DNA of 64,000 nucleotides from Malikia granosa (GCF_002980595.1 NZ_PVLQ01000015.1:1-64000), one strand, 5' to 3'; positions 37,266 to 46,543 are shown, counted from the first letter of the stretch. Notes: generated by a model from the sequence alone, not told the origin. A program made the numbers and translations.

Positions 37266-38810
37266 ATGCATGGGGCGAAATACAGAATCTGGGTCCAACT
37301 GCTGCTGACCATCGCGGCAGCCCTGGTCGTGGTCTGGTCGGGCGTGATCGTCTGGCAAGGTTATGCCTACCGCGAGGCCGCGATCAAGCAGGCCGAGGAT
37401 TATTCGCTCAGCATGCACAGCGCCACCATGGCCGGCCTGACCGGCATGATGGTGACCGGCACGGTCGCGCAGCGCGACGTGTTCCTCGACCAGGTCAAGC
37501 AGCTCGGCACCATTCGCGATGTGCGGGTGCTGCGCGGCGACAGCGTGATCCAGACCTTCGGTCCCGGCAACGACAAGGATGACCGCCAGCCCGATGCCGC
37601 CGAGCAATGGGTGCTGAAGAACGGCCAGCCGCTGGTCCAGGTCGAGACCGATGCCCAGGGCGAGTACCTGCGGGCGATCCGACCCGCCCTGGCCAAGCCC
37701 AACTACCTGGGCAAGAACTGCATGCAATGCCACCTGGTGCCGGAGAACACGGTGCTCGGCGTCGTCGGCATGAAGGTGTCGCTGGAAAAGGTCAATGCCG
37801 AGCTGGCCGACCAGCGCTTCAAGTCGATCCTGATGGCGGTCATCACCAGCATCCCGGTGCTGATGCTGATCTATCCCTTCATTCGCCGCGTCGTGACGCA
37901 GCCGCTGGCGCAGGGGGTCGAGGTGGCCAAGGGCATCGCCGACGGGGACCTGACGCAGGCGATCAAGGTCGATTCGGGCAACGAGATCGGCGAGCTGCAG
38001 CAATCGCTCAAGGACATGAACGCCAGCCTGGTCCGTGTCGTGGGGCAGGTGCGTGCCGGCACCGACACGATCTACCAGGCCGCGAGCGACATCGCCACCG
38101 GCAACGCCGACCTGTCGGAGCGCACCGAGGCGCAGGCTGGCGCGCTCGACCAGGCGGCCGTGTCGATGCGGGAGCTGACCACCATCGTCAACCAGAACGC
38201 CGACAGCGCCAGCCAGGCCAACCAGCTCGTGCTGGCGGCGTCCGAGGTGGCGCACCGGGGCGGGGCGGTGGTGTCCGAGGTCGTCGACAAGATGGAGGCG
38301 ATCAATGCTGCCTCGAGCCGGATCGTCGACATCATCGGCGTGATCGACTCGATTGCCTTCCAGACCAATATCCTGGCGCTCAATGCCGCGGTGGAAGCGG
38401 CCCGCGCCGGCGAGCAGGGGCGTGGCTTTGCCGTCGTCGCCTCCGAGGTGCGCAGCCTGGCGCAGCGCTCGGCCAGCGCGGCCAAGGAGATCAAGCAACT
38501 GATCGACGCCTCGGTCGAGCAGGTGGGTGCCGGGCGGGCGCTGGTGCATCAGGCCGGCAGCACGATGCAGGATGTCGAGGCGAGCATTCGCCAGGTGACC
38601 GAAATCATGGGCCGCATCGCCATGGCCAGCGCCGAGCAGACCACCGGCATCGAGCGCGTCAATGGCGTGATGTCCGAGATCAACGACGTGACGCACCAGA
38701 ACGCCGCGATGGTCGAGCAGGCCTCGGCCGCAGCGAAGTCGCTGCAGGACCAGGCGGCGCACCTGGAGGAGCTGGTCGGGGTGTTCAAGCTGTCCGCCTC
38801 AGCCTCTTGA
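37266..38810 (+). CDS. methyl-accepting chemotaxis protein with a periplasmic CxxCH haem motif
   Basis: This 514-residue receptor has a membrane segment at ~8-30, a periplasmic sensor domain, a second segment at ~183-203, a HAMP linker, and a signalling domain whose tip contains [20 protein letters not shown]. The sensor domain contains NCMQCH at residues 151-156, a c-type haem attachment site, set between [12 protein letters not shown] and [11 protein letters not shown]. This arrangement occurs in haem-binding sensor domains (DUF3365/Tll0287-like). It probably senses redox state or a diatomic gas and talks to CheA/CheW encoded elsewhere. There is no C-terminal pentapeptide tether for CheR/CheB. 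Confidence 0.9.
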   Translation: MHGAKYRIWVQLLLTIAAALVVVWSGVIVWQGYAYREAAIKQAEDYSLSMHSATMAGLTGMMVTGTVAQRDVFLDQVKQLGTIRDVRVLRGDSVIQTFGPGNDKDDRQPDAAEQWVLKNGQPLVQVETDAQGEYLRAIRPALAKPNYLGKNCMQCHLVPENTVLGVVGMKVSLEKVNAELADQRFKSILMAVITSIPVLMLIYPFIRRVVTQPLAQGVEVAKGIADGDLTQAIKVDSGNEIGELQQSLKDMNASLVRVVGQVRAGTDTIYQAASDIATGNADLSERTEAQAGALDQAAVSMRELTTIVNQNADSASQANQLVLAASEVAHRGGAVVSEVVDKMEAINAASSRIVDIIGVIDSIAFQTNILALNAAVEAARAGEQGRGFAVVASEVRSLAQRSASAAKEIKQLIDASVEQVGAGRALVHQAGSTMQDVEASIRQVTEIMGRIAMASAEQTTGIERVNGVMSEINDVTHQNAAMVEQASAAAKSLQDQAAHLEELVGVFKLSASAS

Positions 38811-38949
38811 TTCCCGCTTCCTGAATCCCGCGGGCGCGCTCGGCATCGAGGTCGCAGCGCTCCGCCCCGATCGGTTGCCAAGGCATGGCCTTCCCATCGG
38901 ACAGTGCCTCCGCTACGATGGACTCGAAGGGGAGGGTTCAGACTGCTGG

Positions 38950-38968
38950 CCTGGCTGTGGCAGCCAGG
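38950..38968. repeat. perfect 8-bp inverted repeat
   Basis: CCTGGCTG and CAGCCAGG flank TGG in the gap between the chemoreceptor and the lipoprotein gene. It could be a terminator stem for the chemoreceptor (no T-run) or an operator for the lipoprotein. The rest of this 214-bp gap shows nothing I can name. Confidence 0.4.
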
Positions 38969-39024
38969 TGGTCAGGCCGCGTCCTCCCCTGGATAACAAG
39001 ACCAGGCCGTCCAAGGGAGGAAGA

Positions 39025-40059
39025 ATGCACAAGCAGCTGGGAAGGGCTCCGTCAGGCGGACGGGACGAGGGGCGGGTCAACAGGCGGCTGGCGCTGCTGG
39101 GCCTGCTCGCGCTGGCGGGTTGTGGCGGTGGCGGAGCGGCCGCGCCGCTGACCTTGAACGAGGCCGCCCGCCGGGTCGCCGACCTGAGTTCCCGCATGGA
39201 CCTCACGGCGGCCGAGGTCGCCAGCCTGCAGACCGAGGTGCAGGCGAGCGGTGTGCAAGCCAGGGCGATCGAGAGAATCTTCGTCGACGGGGCCGGCTTC
39301 ATCGCGGCCTCCGACAAGGCGCTGTCCGCCTTCCTGGCCGAGGTCGCGGCCCTGAAGAAGGTGGCCGAGCAGTTGCAGCTCGATCCGAGCAATGCCGCGC
39401 TGGCCGATGCGCTGGCGCTGGCGGCCCAGAAGGTCGATGCGCAGGCGATCCAGATCGAGTCGGCCTCCGACGGCATCCTGGGCTTGCTGGCGGACGCCAG
39501 GATCTCGGTGGCCTCGAGCCGCGCGGACCGCCTGGCTCCGGCCTATGACGCCTCCACCTGTCGCGGCCTGCTGGAGCAGCTGGGCCAGATTGCCCAGGCG
39601 ATTGCCAACAACCAGAACAATCTCAACGCGCTCTCGACCCAGCTGGCGGGCGACCGGCAGCGGCTCCAGAATGCCCAGGCACAGCTGCCGCAAATGCGCA
39701 GCAACCTCGAGACGGCCCGGCTCAGGGCGCTCGATGCCGTCGAGGCGCTCAGGGTGGCGTTGCTCGCCGTAGGCGCGGCGTGCGCGAGCGGATCGATCCG
39801 GGCCTGCGCGCTCGCGGTGATAGCCCTGGACCAGGCGGCCAGCCGGGCCCAGCGGGCATCATCGAACTATGCCAGGGCGCGCGATGCCCTGCGCGATGTG
39901 GAAAACCGCATCGCGGCCTTGACCACGGGCATCGCCAATGCCGAAAACGCGATTGCCAACCTGCAGGCCGCGATCGCGATACTTGAGCGGGATGCGCAGG
40001 CGCTGAATCCGCAGATCCAGGAGGCTTGTACCTCGGGTGGGGTCTGGATCGGCTTCTGA
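39025..40059 (+). CDS. coiled-coil lipoprotein of unknown function
   Basis: This 344-residue protein has a lipoprotein signal with lipobox LALAGC (Cys33), a glycine linker, and then almost entirely helix-forming, Ala/Gln/Asn-rich sequence. Two long coiled-coil blocks stand out: residues ~45-160 and ~180-330, the latter with repeated patterns such as NAENAIANLQAAIA. Cysteines are few: one in STCRGLLEQ, CASGSIRACAL, and one near the end. AGGGAGGAAGA precedes the ATG. An outer-membrane-anchored rod or spacer is likely. I do not recognise a named family. Confidence 0.75.
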   Translation: MHKQLGRAPSGGRDEGRVNRRLALLGLLALAGCGGGGAAAPLTLNEAARRVADLSSRMDLTAAEVASLQTEVQASGVQARAIERIFVDGAGFIAASDKALSAFLAEVAALKKVAEQLQLDPSNAALADALALAAQKVDAQAIQIESASDGILGLLADARISVASSRADRLAPAYDASTCRGLLEQLGQIAQAIANNQNNLNALSTQLAGDRQRLQNAQAQLPQMRSNLETARLRALDAVEALRVALLAVGAACASGSIRACALAVIALDQAASRAQRASSNYARARDALRDVENRIAALTTGIANAENAIANLQAAIAILERDAQALNPQIQEACTSGGVWIGF

Positions 40060-40085
40060 CCGCAGCGGGGGGGGGCGAAGCGGTC
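40058..40085. terminator. hairpin with a G9 loop between convergent genes
   Basis: GACCGC and GCGGTC pair around a loop containing nine consecutive G residues (40067-40075). It overlaps the lipoprotein stop codon and faces the end of rpoH, so it may end transcription from both sides. Confidence 0.35.
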
Positions 40086-40116
40086 CGCCGTCAGCGGCAG
40101 GCTGGGGCGGCTGCCG

Positions 40117-41061
40117 TCAGGCGTAGGCCTCGAGCGTCTTGCGCATCTTCTTCATCGCCGCAACCTCGATCTGGCGGATGCGCTCGGCGCTGACGCCGTA
40201 TTCGGCCGCGAGTTCGTGCAGCGTCATGCCGCCCGAGCCGTCGTCGTTGACCTTGAGCCAGCGCTCGGCGACGATGCGGCGCGAGCGCGGGTCGAGCGCA
40301 TCGAGTGCCTCGCTGATGCCTTCGCTGGCCAGCAGGTCGCGCTGGGTGGCCTCGAGCACGGCGGTCGGCTCGTGGCGCGCATCGGCCAGCCAGGCGATCG
40401 GGCCGTAGGCTTCCTCGCCGTCATCGCCCGGGCTCGGGTCGAGCAGCAGGTCGCCGCCCGACATCCGGGTTTCCATCTCGATGACTTCCTCCCGCTTGAC
40501 CTTGAGTTCGCGCGCGACGACGTCGATCTCGTGCTCGCTCAGGCGCTCGCGGTGGGTATCGGCATCGACCGCGTCGGCCTTGAAGCCCTGCTTCATCGAG
40601 CGCAGGTTGAAGAACAGCTTGCGCTGGGCCTTGGTCGTGGCGACCTTGACCATGCGCCAGTTCTTCAGGATGTATTCGTGTATCTCGGCCTTGATCCAGT
40701 GCAGCGCGTAGCTGACCAGGCGCACGCCCTGCTCGGGGTCGTAGCGCTTGACCGCCTTCATCAGGCCGACGTTGCCTTCCTGGATCAGGTCGCCGTGCGG
40801 CAGGCCGTAGCCCAGGTACTGGCGCGAGACCGAGACCACCAGGCGCAGATGCGACATCACGAGCTTGCCGGCGGCCTCGAGGTCGCCATGCTTTTGCAGC
40901 CGGCGCGCATAGTCGCGTTCTTCCTCGGCCGAGAGCAGGGGGAGGCGGTTGACCGCGCTGATGTAGGCGTCCAGATTGCCCAGCGGGGGCAGCGTCAGCG
41001 AACTCCGGCCCCAGCCGCTTGCGGGTTGGGCCAGGGCGTGGGTGGTGGCGATGGCGGTCAT
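40117..41061 (-). CDS. rpoH: heat-shock sigma factor RpoH (sigma-32)
   Basis: This 314-residue sigma factor directs RNA polymerase to heat-shock promoters. Seen: region 2 with LRLVVSVSRQYLGYGLPHGDLIQEG, the core-binding and DNA-melting helices (VSYALHWIKAEIHEYI), the RpoH-specific box QRKLFFNLR, and region 4 helix-turn-helix TLHELAAEYGVSAERIRQIE. The N-terminal ~30 residues are longer than in E. coli. A perfect CIRCE element starts 40 bases upstream, so HrcA should repress transcription when heat stress is absent. Confidence 0.96.
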   Translation of the reverse strand: MTAIATTHALAQPASGWGRSSLTLPPLGNLDAYISAVNRLPLLSAEEERDYARRLQKHGDLEAAGKLVMSHLRLVVSVSRQYLGYGLPHGDLIQEGNVGLMKAVKRYDPEQGVRLVSYALHWIKAEIHEYILKNWRMVKVATTKAQRKLFFNLRSMKQGFKADAVDADTHRERLSEHEIDVVARELKVKREEVIEMETRMSGGDLLLDPSPGDDGEEAYGPIAWLADARHEPTAVLEATQRDLLASEGISEALDALDPRSRRIVAERWLKVNDDGSGGMTLHELAAEYGVSAERIRQIEVAAMKKMRKTLEAYA

Positions 41062-41100
41062 GTCTTGGCTTCCTCCTTCCCTTGTGGGGATGCTCGAATA

Positions 41101-41127
41101 TTAGCACTCTGTTGGATCGAGTGCTAA
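41101..41127 (-). promoter_or_regulatory. CIRCE operator (HrcA site) upstream of rpoH
   Basis: TTAGCACTC, nine bases, then GAGTGCTAA match the CIRCE consensus at all 18 conserved positions. On the minus strand the 3' arm runs into TAATAT (plus-strand 41098-41103), a good -10 box, so bound HrcA would cover the rpoH promoter. Confidence 0.95.
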
Positions 41128-41192
41128 GAGGAAAGTTCCAATCCCGCAAGGCAGATTGGGGTCATTGCCGGCTTTTGCAAGCCTTGCCAGCC

Positions 41193-43052
41193 TCAGGGCA
41201 GCAGCAGCCCGGGCAATCCGGTCGCCAGCACCGGCAGCCAGGCGATCGCCAGCGTGCCGAGGAAGATCGCCAGCAGCGCGGGCAGCACGGCCTGGGCGAC
41301 ATAGCGCACCGGCTTGCCGAACATGGCCGACGAGAAGTAGATGTTCATTCCCGCCGGTGGACACAGGAAGCCCATCTCCATCGCGGCCAGGAAGATGATG
41401 CCGAAGTGCACCGCGTCGATGCCGTAGCTCAGGGCCACCGGCAACAGCAGCGGCACCAGCACCACGATGGCGGCGAAGATCTCCATCAGCGCGCCTGCCA
41501 GCAGCAGGAACAGCGTGAGGGCCAGCAGGAAGACGAACTTGTTCGGGATCAGTGCCTGCACCGCCTCGATCGCGGCGTCCGGGATGCCGGCATCGATCAG
41601 GTAGTTGGTCAGTCCGAGCGCCATGCCCAGGATCAGCAGCACGCCGCCGATGATCTGGGCCGATTCGCTCAAGGCCTGGCCCAGCAGGCGCCAGTACAGC
41701 TCGCGGTGCGCCAGCGCCTGGGTCAGCACGGCGTAGAGCGCGGTCAGCGCGGCGCTCTCGGTCGGCGTGGCCAGGCCGCTGACCAGCGAGCCGATCGCGA
41801 CGAAGGGGGCCAGGATTTCCCACTTGGCGCTCCAGGCTGCCGCCAGGATCAGGCGTCGGTCGCGCGGGGCCGCGGTGACTTGGCTGGCCGGGAGGGCCGA
41901 ACTGGCAGCTTCAGAGGCCTGGCCGCGCCTGAGGTAGCCACCGCAGATCAGCAGGAAGCCCACCATCACGGCTGCCGGCAGCAGGCCGGCCAGGAACATG
42001 GTGTTGATCGGCACCCGGGCGATGATGGCGTACATGATCAGCGGCACCGAGGGCGCGAGCAGCACGCCCAGCGCGCTGGCGCTGGTGACCAGGCCGATGC
42101 CGCGCCGCTCGGGGTAGCCGGCCTGCTTGAGCAGGGGCAGCAGCAGGCCGCCGAGGGCCAGGATGGTGACGCCGCTGCCGCCGGTGAAGGCGGTGAAGCA
42201 GGAGCACAGCACGGCGGCCGCCAGCACGGTGCCGGTCACGCCCTGGCCGAACAGCGCGACGAACAGGTCGCCCAGCCGGCGCGCGGCGCCGGTACGGGCA
42301 AACACCAGCCCGGCCAGCGTGAACAGCGGCAGCGCGGGTAGCGAGGGGTTGACGGTGATCTGGTAGTGCGACAGCGCGACCGAGGCCAGCGGCATGCCGT
42401 CCTGCCAGAACAGCAGCAGCGCCAGTCCGCCCAGCGCCGCGAAGATCGGTGCCCCGGCCAGCAAGGCGGCCAGCAGCAGCAACAGGCCGGGCCAGATCGG
42501 CAGCGCGCTGCCGTCGAACTGCCAGGCCAGCAGCAGGCCGGCCAGCGGACAGAGCAGGCTGCCCGCCAGCTTGCCCCAGGCCATGGGCAGGCAGCGCGCG
42601 CCCAGCTTGAGCCCCAGCAGCGCGAAGCCCAGCGGCATGCTGGCCTGCACCCACCACAGCGGGATGCCGTATGCCAGCACATGCGAGACCTCCATCTCGC
42701 TGGCGACCAGGCGCCAGCTCGCCACCGCCAGCATGCCGCAGACCAGCGCGGCCACGGCATGGGAGAAGGCGTGCAGCAGCGGGTTCGGACGGGCGCCGTC
42801 GACGCGGGCGCCACCGGCCAGCGTCGTCAGGTGGCCATGCCGCTCGGCGGCGAGCGCACCGAACATCGCCAGCACCAGGCCCAGGTGCTGGACCAGCACC
42901 GGGGCGTTCTCGATGCCGCGTCCCATCAGCGGGCGCAGCAGGATCTCGACGGCCGGGATCAGCGCCATCAGCACCAGCGCCAGCGAGGACAGCAGCTCGT
43001 CGGCGCGCTCGATTCGCTTCAGGCGGGCAGAAAATGCAGCGCTCACGGTCAC
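41193..43052 (-). CDS. dctQM: TRAP transporter fused permease (DctQ-DctM)
   Basis: This 619-residue membrane protein joins the small four-helix DctQ subunit (residues ~1-165, opening ERADELLSSLALVLMALIP) to the large DctM channel (~170-619, with FTLAGLVFARTGAARRLGDL, GGSGVTILALGGLLLP and PPAGMNIYFSSAMFGKP). TRAP transporters use a sodium gradient to import organic acids captured by a periplasmic protein. Its ATG overlaps the dctP stop (ATGA). The fused form is common in a subset of these systems. Confidence 0.92.
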   Translation of the reverse strand: MTVSAAFSARLKRIERADELLSSLALVLMALIPAVEILLRPLMGRGIENAPVLVQHLGLVLAMFGALAAERHGHLTTLAGGARVDGARPNPLLHAFSHAVAALVCGMLAVASWRLVASEMEVSHVLAYGIPLWWVQASMPLGFALLGLKLGARCLPMAWGKLAGSLLCPLAGLLLAWQFDGSALPIWPGLLLLLAALLAGAPIFAALGGLALLLFWQDGMPLASVALSHYQITVNPSLPALPLFTLAGLVFARTGAARRLGDLFVALFGQGVTGTVLAAAVLCSCFTAFTGGSGVTILALGGLLLPLLKQAGYPERRGIGLVTSASALGVLLAPSVPLIMYAIIARVPINTMFLAGLLPAAVMVGFLLICGGYLRRGQASEAASSALPASQVTAAPRDRRLILAAAWSAKWEILAPFVAIGSLVSGLATPTESAALTALYAVLTQALAHRELYWRLLGQALSESAQIIGGVLLILGMALGLTNYLIDAGIPDAAIEAVQALIPNKFVFLLALTLFLLLAGALMEIFAAIVVLVPLLLPVALSYGIDAVHFGIIFLAAMEMGFLCPPAGMNIYFSSAMFGKPVRYVAQAVLPALLAIFLGTLAIAWLPVLATGLPGLLLP

Positions 43053-44080
43053 TTGCCCTTGCCGGCGCGGTAGGCCTTCAGGTGGGCCATGACTTCATCG
43101 AAGGTCTCGGCCGGCACCATGGTGCCGCGGATGCGCGGGTAGAGCTGTTCGGCCAGCGCGGTCCATTCCTTCATCTGCTCGGCATTCGGGCGGTGCACGA
43201 CCAGGCCGCGCTTCTTCATCGCATCGACCGCTTCCTCGACTTCCTGCCTGGCCTTGGCGCGCAGCTGGACGCCGGCCTTCTCGCTGGCGCTGCGCAGGGC
43301 ATCCTGGGTGGCGGGGTTCATCTCGTCCCAGGACTTCTTGGTCACCACCAGGGCGCCGACGATGGGTGCCCAGTTGATCTCGAGCATGTGCGGTGCGCTG
43401 GTGTAGATCTGGGTCGCGAGCGCGAAGTAGGGCGTCGAGGGCACGACGTTGATCATGCCGGTCTGGATCGCCGGCAGGATGTCGGTGGTCTCGAGCGGCA
43501 CCGGGGTGTAGCCCAGGCTCTTCATGATGCCCTGCTGGTCGGGCTCCGAGCCCCAGGCGAAGAACTTCATCTTTTTGTAGTCGTCGGGGCGCAGCGCGGC
43601 TTCCTTCGAGAAGAAGCGGACCCAGCCCGCGTCGCCCCAGGTCAGCACGACGAAGCCCTTGTCGAGGAACTTCTTCTCCATCGCCGGGCGCATCTTCTCG
43701 CGCACGTAGTCGACTTCCTCCCAGTTGCGGAACAGCAGCGGCATGACCTGCAGCGCGGCGATCGAGGGCTCGATCTCGCGCAGGCCGACCACCGACAGCA
43801 GGGCGCCCTGGAGCTGGCCGATGCGCATGCGGCGCGCCATCTCGGCCTCGCCGCCCTGGCTGCCGTCGGGATAGACCAGGTACTTGCCGTTGCCGCCCTG
43901 GGCCGCGCGCCAGCTTTCGCCGATCTCGAGCAACTGGCGGTGATAGAGCGAGTTCTTCGGCACCAGGGTGCCGATGCGCAGCGACTGGGCCGCCGCGGGC
44001 AGGCTGGCGAGCGCGGCGACGGCGAGCAGGGCGGAGGAAGCGATTGTTTGCCAGCGGCGCTGGCGTGGGAAGTTGGTCAT
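43049..44080 (-). CDS. dctP: TRAP transporter substrate-binding protein, DctP family
   Basis: This 343-residue periplasmic protein has a signal peptide (cleavage near AAA-QS, residue ~32) followed by LRIGTLVPKNSLYHRQLLEIGESWR and the C-terminal RIRGTMVPAETFDEVMAHL. This is the divergent DctP subgroup (TRAP solute receptor 7-like) that works with a TatT component, whose gene lies 14 bases upstream. The ligand cannot be predicted. The gene order tatT-dctP-dctQM matches known TatT-type TRAP operons. Confidence 0.9.
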   Translation of the reverse strand: MTNFPRQRRWQTIASSALLAVAALASLPAAAQSLRIGTLVPKNSLYHRQLLEIGESWRAAQGGNGKYLVYPDGSQGGEAEMARRMRIGQLQGALLSVVGLREIEPSIAALQVMPLLFRNWEEVDYVREKMRPAMEKKFLDKGFVVLTWGDAGWVRFFSKEAALRPDDYKKMKFFAWGSEPDQQGIMKSLGYTPVPLETTDILPAIQTGMINVVPSTPYFALATQIYTSAPHMLEINWAPIVGALVVTKKSWDEMNPATQDALRSASEKAGVQLRAKARQEVEEAVDAMKKRGLVVHRPNAEQMKEWTALAEQLYPRIRGTMVPAETFDEVMAHLKAYRAGKGK

Positions 44081-44094
44081 GGCTAGGGCTCGGG

Positions 44095-44994
44095 TCAGAA
44101 CAGGTCGTCGGCGCTTTCCAGCAGCCATTGGGCACGCTGCTGCATCACCTGGTTGGACAGGTCGCTGCGCCGGGCGCTGGCGGCCAGCCCCTGGCGCAGC
44201 AAGGCCTCGAAGGCGGTCCGGTCGCCGGCGGGCAGGGCGATGGTTTCGGCCTTGGCGACATAGGGGCCGGCGTTGCGGCCGGCACCGGCCGCGATGGCCT
44301 GGTCGAAATAGCGTTCGGCCTGCTCGCGCGAGCCGCCGGCGCGCGCCGCCTCGAAGTTGCCCATCAGGCTGGCGAGCGCGCCGTCGCCAAAATTCGGTTC
44401 TGCCTGCCAGGCCAGTCCGGCCAGGCGCACCGCCAGCGGCAGGTCGGCCACCACCTCGGGATCGTCCTTGGACAGCGAGATATAGGCGCCCCAGGAGGCG
44501 GCCGCCCAGTAGGCCAGGCCGGCTTGCGATTCGGCGATGCGGGGCCAGCGCTGCGGATCGGGCTGGGCCAGGGCCTGGGCAAAGCCAGGCCGGGCCTGCT
44601 CGAGTGCGGCCATGGCATGGCGGTGCGCGCGCAGGTAGAGGCGTCGGGCGCGCTGGTCGAGCTGCTGCGCCTTTTTCGCGTCCTGCGCGGCCAGCTTCTC
44701 GGCCTCGAAGGCGACGAAGGCATAGGCGTACTGGGTGAAACCGGCCGCGACCGCTTCGGCCAGCTTGGTCTGGCCCGGGGATTCGCGCAGCAGCGATTCC
44801 GACAGCTTCAGATAGAAGGCGCTGGCCTCGCGCGCGAGCTCGAGGTCTTCCTCCTGCGCCTGGCCCTGGCTGGCGAGCGCGTCGCCCACGCCCTGGACGA
44901 TGAGCTGGCGTGGCGAACAGGCGGCCAGCGCGCAACACAGCGTCAGCAGGGCCAGCGAGAGAAAACGGTTCAGGTAGCCGCAAGGCATGGTCAT
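44095..44994 (-). CDS. TRAP transporter TatT component lipoprotein
   Basis: This 299-residue lipoprotein has lipobox LAAC followed by a helical-repeat domain of the TatT type (long alternating helices such as LAREASAFYLKLSESLL and YLRAHRHAMAALEQARPGFAQAL). TatT proteins form ring-like trimers that pair with a DctP-type receptor, possibly channelling hydrophobic ligands from the outer membrane. I chose the ATG reading MTMPCGYLNR because AGGGAG lies just before it. It is the first gene of the TRAP operon. Confidence 0.87.
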   Translation of the reverse strand: MTMPCGYLNRFLSLALLTLCCALAACSPRQLIVQGVGDALASQGQAQEEDLELAREASAFYLKLSESLLRESPGQTKLAEAVAAGFTQYAYAFVAFEAEKLAAQDAKKAQQLDQRARRLYLRAHRHAMAALEQARPGFAQALAQPDPQRWPRIAESQAGLAYWAAASWGAYISLSKDDPEVVADLPLAVRLAGLAWQAEPNFGDGALASLMGNFEAARAGGSREQAERYFDQAIAAGAGRNAGPYVAKAETIALPAGDRTAFEALLRQGLAASARRSDLSNQVMQQRAQWLLESADDLF

Positions 44995-45171
44995 TCGGCT
45001 CCCTGTGGGGCAGTCGACAAACGATGGGGTCGCGCAGGGTCGGCCTGCTCGATTCAAGCCGTCGAATCTATCTGGGCTGCGTGAAGAAATCGTGACTCGT
45101 CAAGCGCGGCGCCGCCGCGCCATGCCGCCCTGCAGTCCCAGCTGGCGCCAGCTGCCGCGCGCTACCGTTCC

Positions 45172-46455
45172 TCAGGTCGCTGGGGGAGCCGGCGGAGCCG
45201 GTGGGGCAGTGGGCAAGGGCCTGGCGGCCTTGCCGGCACCGGGGCGCTGGGCATGGTAGATGCCTTGCGGGCCCGAGCAGAGGTAGCTGGCCGCGCAGCC
45301 CAGGGCCGCCGGCATGCCCAGCGCGGTGCCGAACAGCTCGATGGCCATCAGCGTGCAGGCCAGCGGCGTGTTGGCCGCGCCGGCGAACACCGCGACCAGG
45401 CCGACCGCCGCCAGCAGGTCCAGCGGCAGCTGCAGCAAGGGCGCCAGCGCATTGCCCAGGGTGGCGCCGATGAAGAACAGCGGCGTGACCTCGCCGCCCT
45501 TGAAGCCGGAGCCGATCGAGGCGATGGTGAACGCGAGCTTGCCGACGAAGTCCCAGGCTGGCAGCGGCTGCTCGAAGGCCTGTCCTATCACCGGCAGGCC
45601 CAGGCCCAGGTAGCGCTCGGCGCCCAGGCTCCAGGCGAGCGCGGCGATCACGCAGCCGCCCAGCAGCGGGCGCAGCGGCGCCCAGGCGATGCGGCGCTTG
45701 AACTGCGCGGCCAGCGCATGGCTGGCACCCGCGAACAGCCGCGCCGTCAGGCCGAACAGCGCGCCGGCCAGCAGCAGTGCGCCCAGCTGCAGCAGCGACA
45801 GTTGGCCGAAGGGCGCGACCGCGTAGTGCGAATGGCTCGCGCCCCATAGCAGCGCGACCCGGTCGGCCAGCAGCGCGGCGACCAGGCAGGGCAGCAGGGC
45901 GGCATGCTGCAGCCGACCGATGGCCAGTACCTCGAGCGCGAACAGCGCGCCGGCCAGCGGCGTGCCGAACACCGAGCCGAAGCCGGCCGCGATGCCGCAC
46001 ATCAGCAGCACCGGGCGTTCCTCGCGCGCCAGCCGGAAGGCGCGCGCGAGCTGGTCGGCCAGCGCGCCGCCCATCTGCACCGCCGTGCCTTCGCGCCCGA
46101 CCGAGGCGCCGAACAGGTGCGAGACGACGGTGGCCAGCAGCACCAGCGGCGCCATGCGCAGCGGCAGCGTCTGGCGCGGCTGGTGGATCTCGTCGATCAG
46201 CAGGTTGTTGCCGCCGTCCGAGCGGCCGCCGAGCTTGAGATAGGCCCAGCCGACCGCAAAGCCCGCCAGCGGCAGGCCGGCCAGCAGCCAGGGGCTGGCC
46301 AGGCGCGTGGCCGTGGCCCAGTCGAGCGCGTGCAGGAACAGCGCCGAGGCGCTGCCCGCCAGCAGCGCGACCGCGGCGGCCAGCAGCAGCCCGCGCCCGA
46401 GCGCGCTCAGGCTGGCGATGGGCGGGAGGCGGGAATGGGCGCGATCGGGCTTCAT
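45172..46455 (-). CDS. CLC-family chloride channel/antiporter, atypical selectivity motif
   Basis: This 427-residue protein has about ten hydrophobic segments. It shows the CLC signatures GREGTAVQMGGALADQ (holding the gating glutamate) and GSGFKGGEVTPLFFIGATLGNA. The usual first selectivity motif GSGIP is not present; the corresponding place reads SDGGNNLLID. CLC proteins exchange Cl- or F- for protons or act as channels. This belongs to a divergent bacterial branch, so ion preference is uncertain. It stands alone. Confidence 0.83.
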   Translation of the reverse strand: MKPDRAHSRLPPIASLSALGRGLLLAAAVALLAGSASALFLHALDWATATRLASPWLLAGLPLAGFAVGWAYLKLGGRSDGGNNLLIDEIHQPRQTLPLRMAPLVLLATVVSHLFGASVGREGTAVQMGGALADQLARAFRLAREERPVLLMCGIAAGFGSVFGTPLAGALFALEVLAIGRLQHAALLPCLVAALLADRVALLWGASHSHYAVAPFGQLSLLQLGALLLAGALFGLTARLFAGASHALAAQFKRRIAWAPLRPLLGGCVIAALAWSLGAERYLGLGLPVIGQAFEQPLPAWDFVGKLAFTIASIGSGFKGGEVTPLFFIGATLGNALAPLLQLPLDLLAAVGLVAVFAGAANTPLACTLMAIELFGTALGMPAALGCAASYLCSGPQGIYHAQRPGAGKAARPLPTAPPAPPAPPAT

Positions 46456-46543
46456 GGGAGGCCCCGATCTTATCGGCAGCGCTTACCCGATCGATCCGCC
46501 GAGCCCCGGAGGAGACCGGCTGCTGCCAGGCCGCCGGCCGACC

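Noticed and set aside
38875-39024. Upstream extension of the coiled-coil lipoprotein frame
   Set aside because: The extension lacks a ribosome site and would bury the lipoprotein signal about 80 residues into the protein; the ATG at 39025 follows AGGGAGGAAGA directly.
40067-40075. G9 tract as a phase-variation switch
   Set aside because: It lies after the lipoprotein stop codon and outside any likely promoter, so length changes would not alter a reading frame. A loop in a hairpin is the simpler view.
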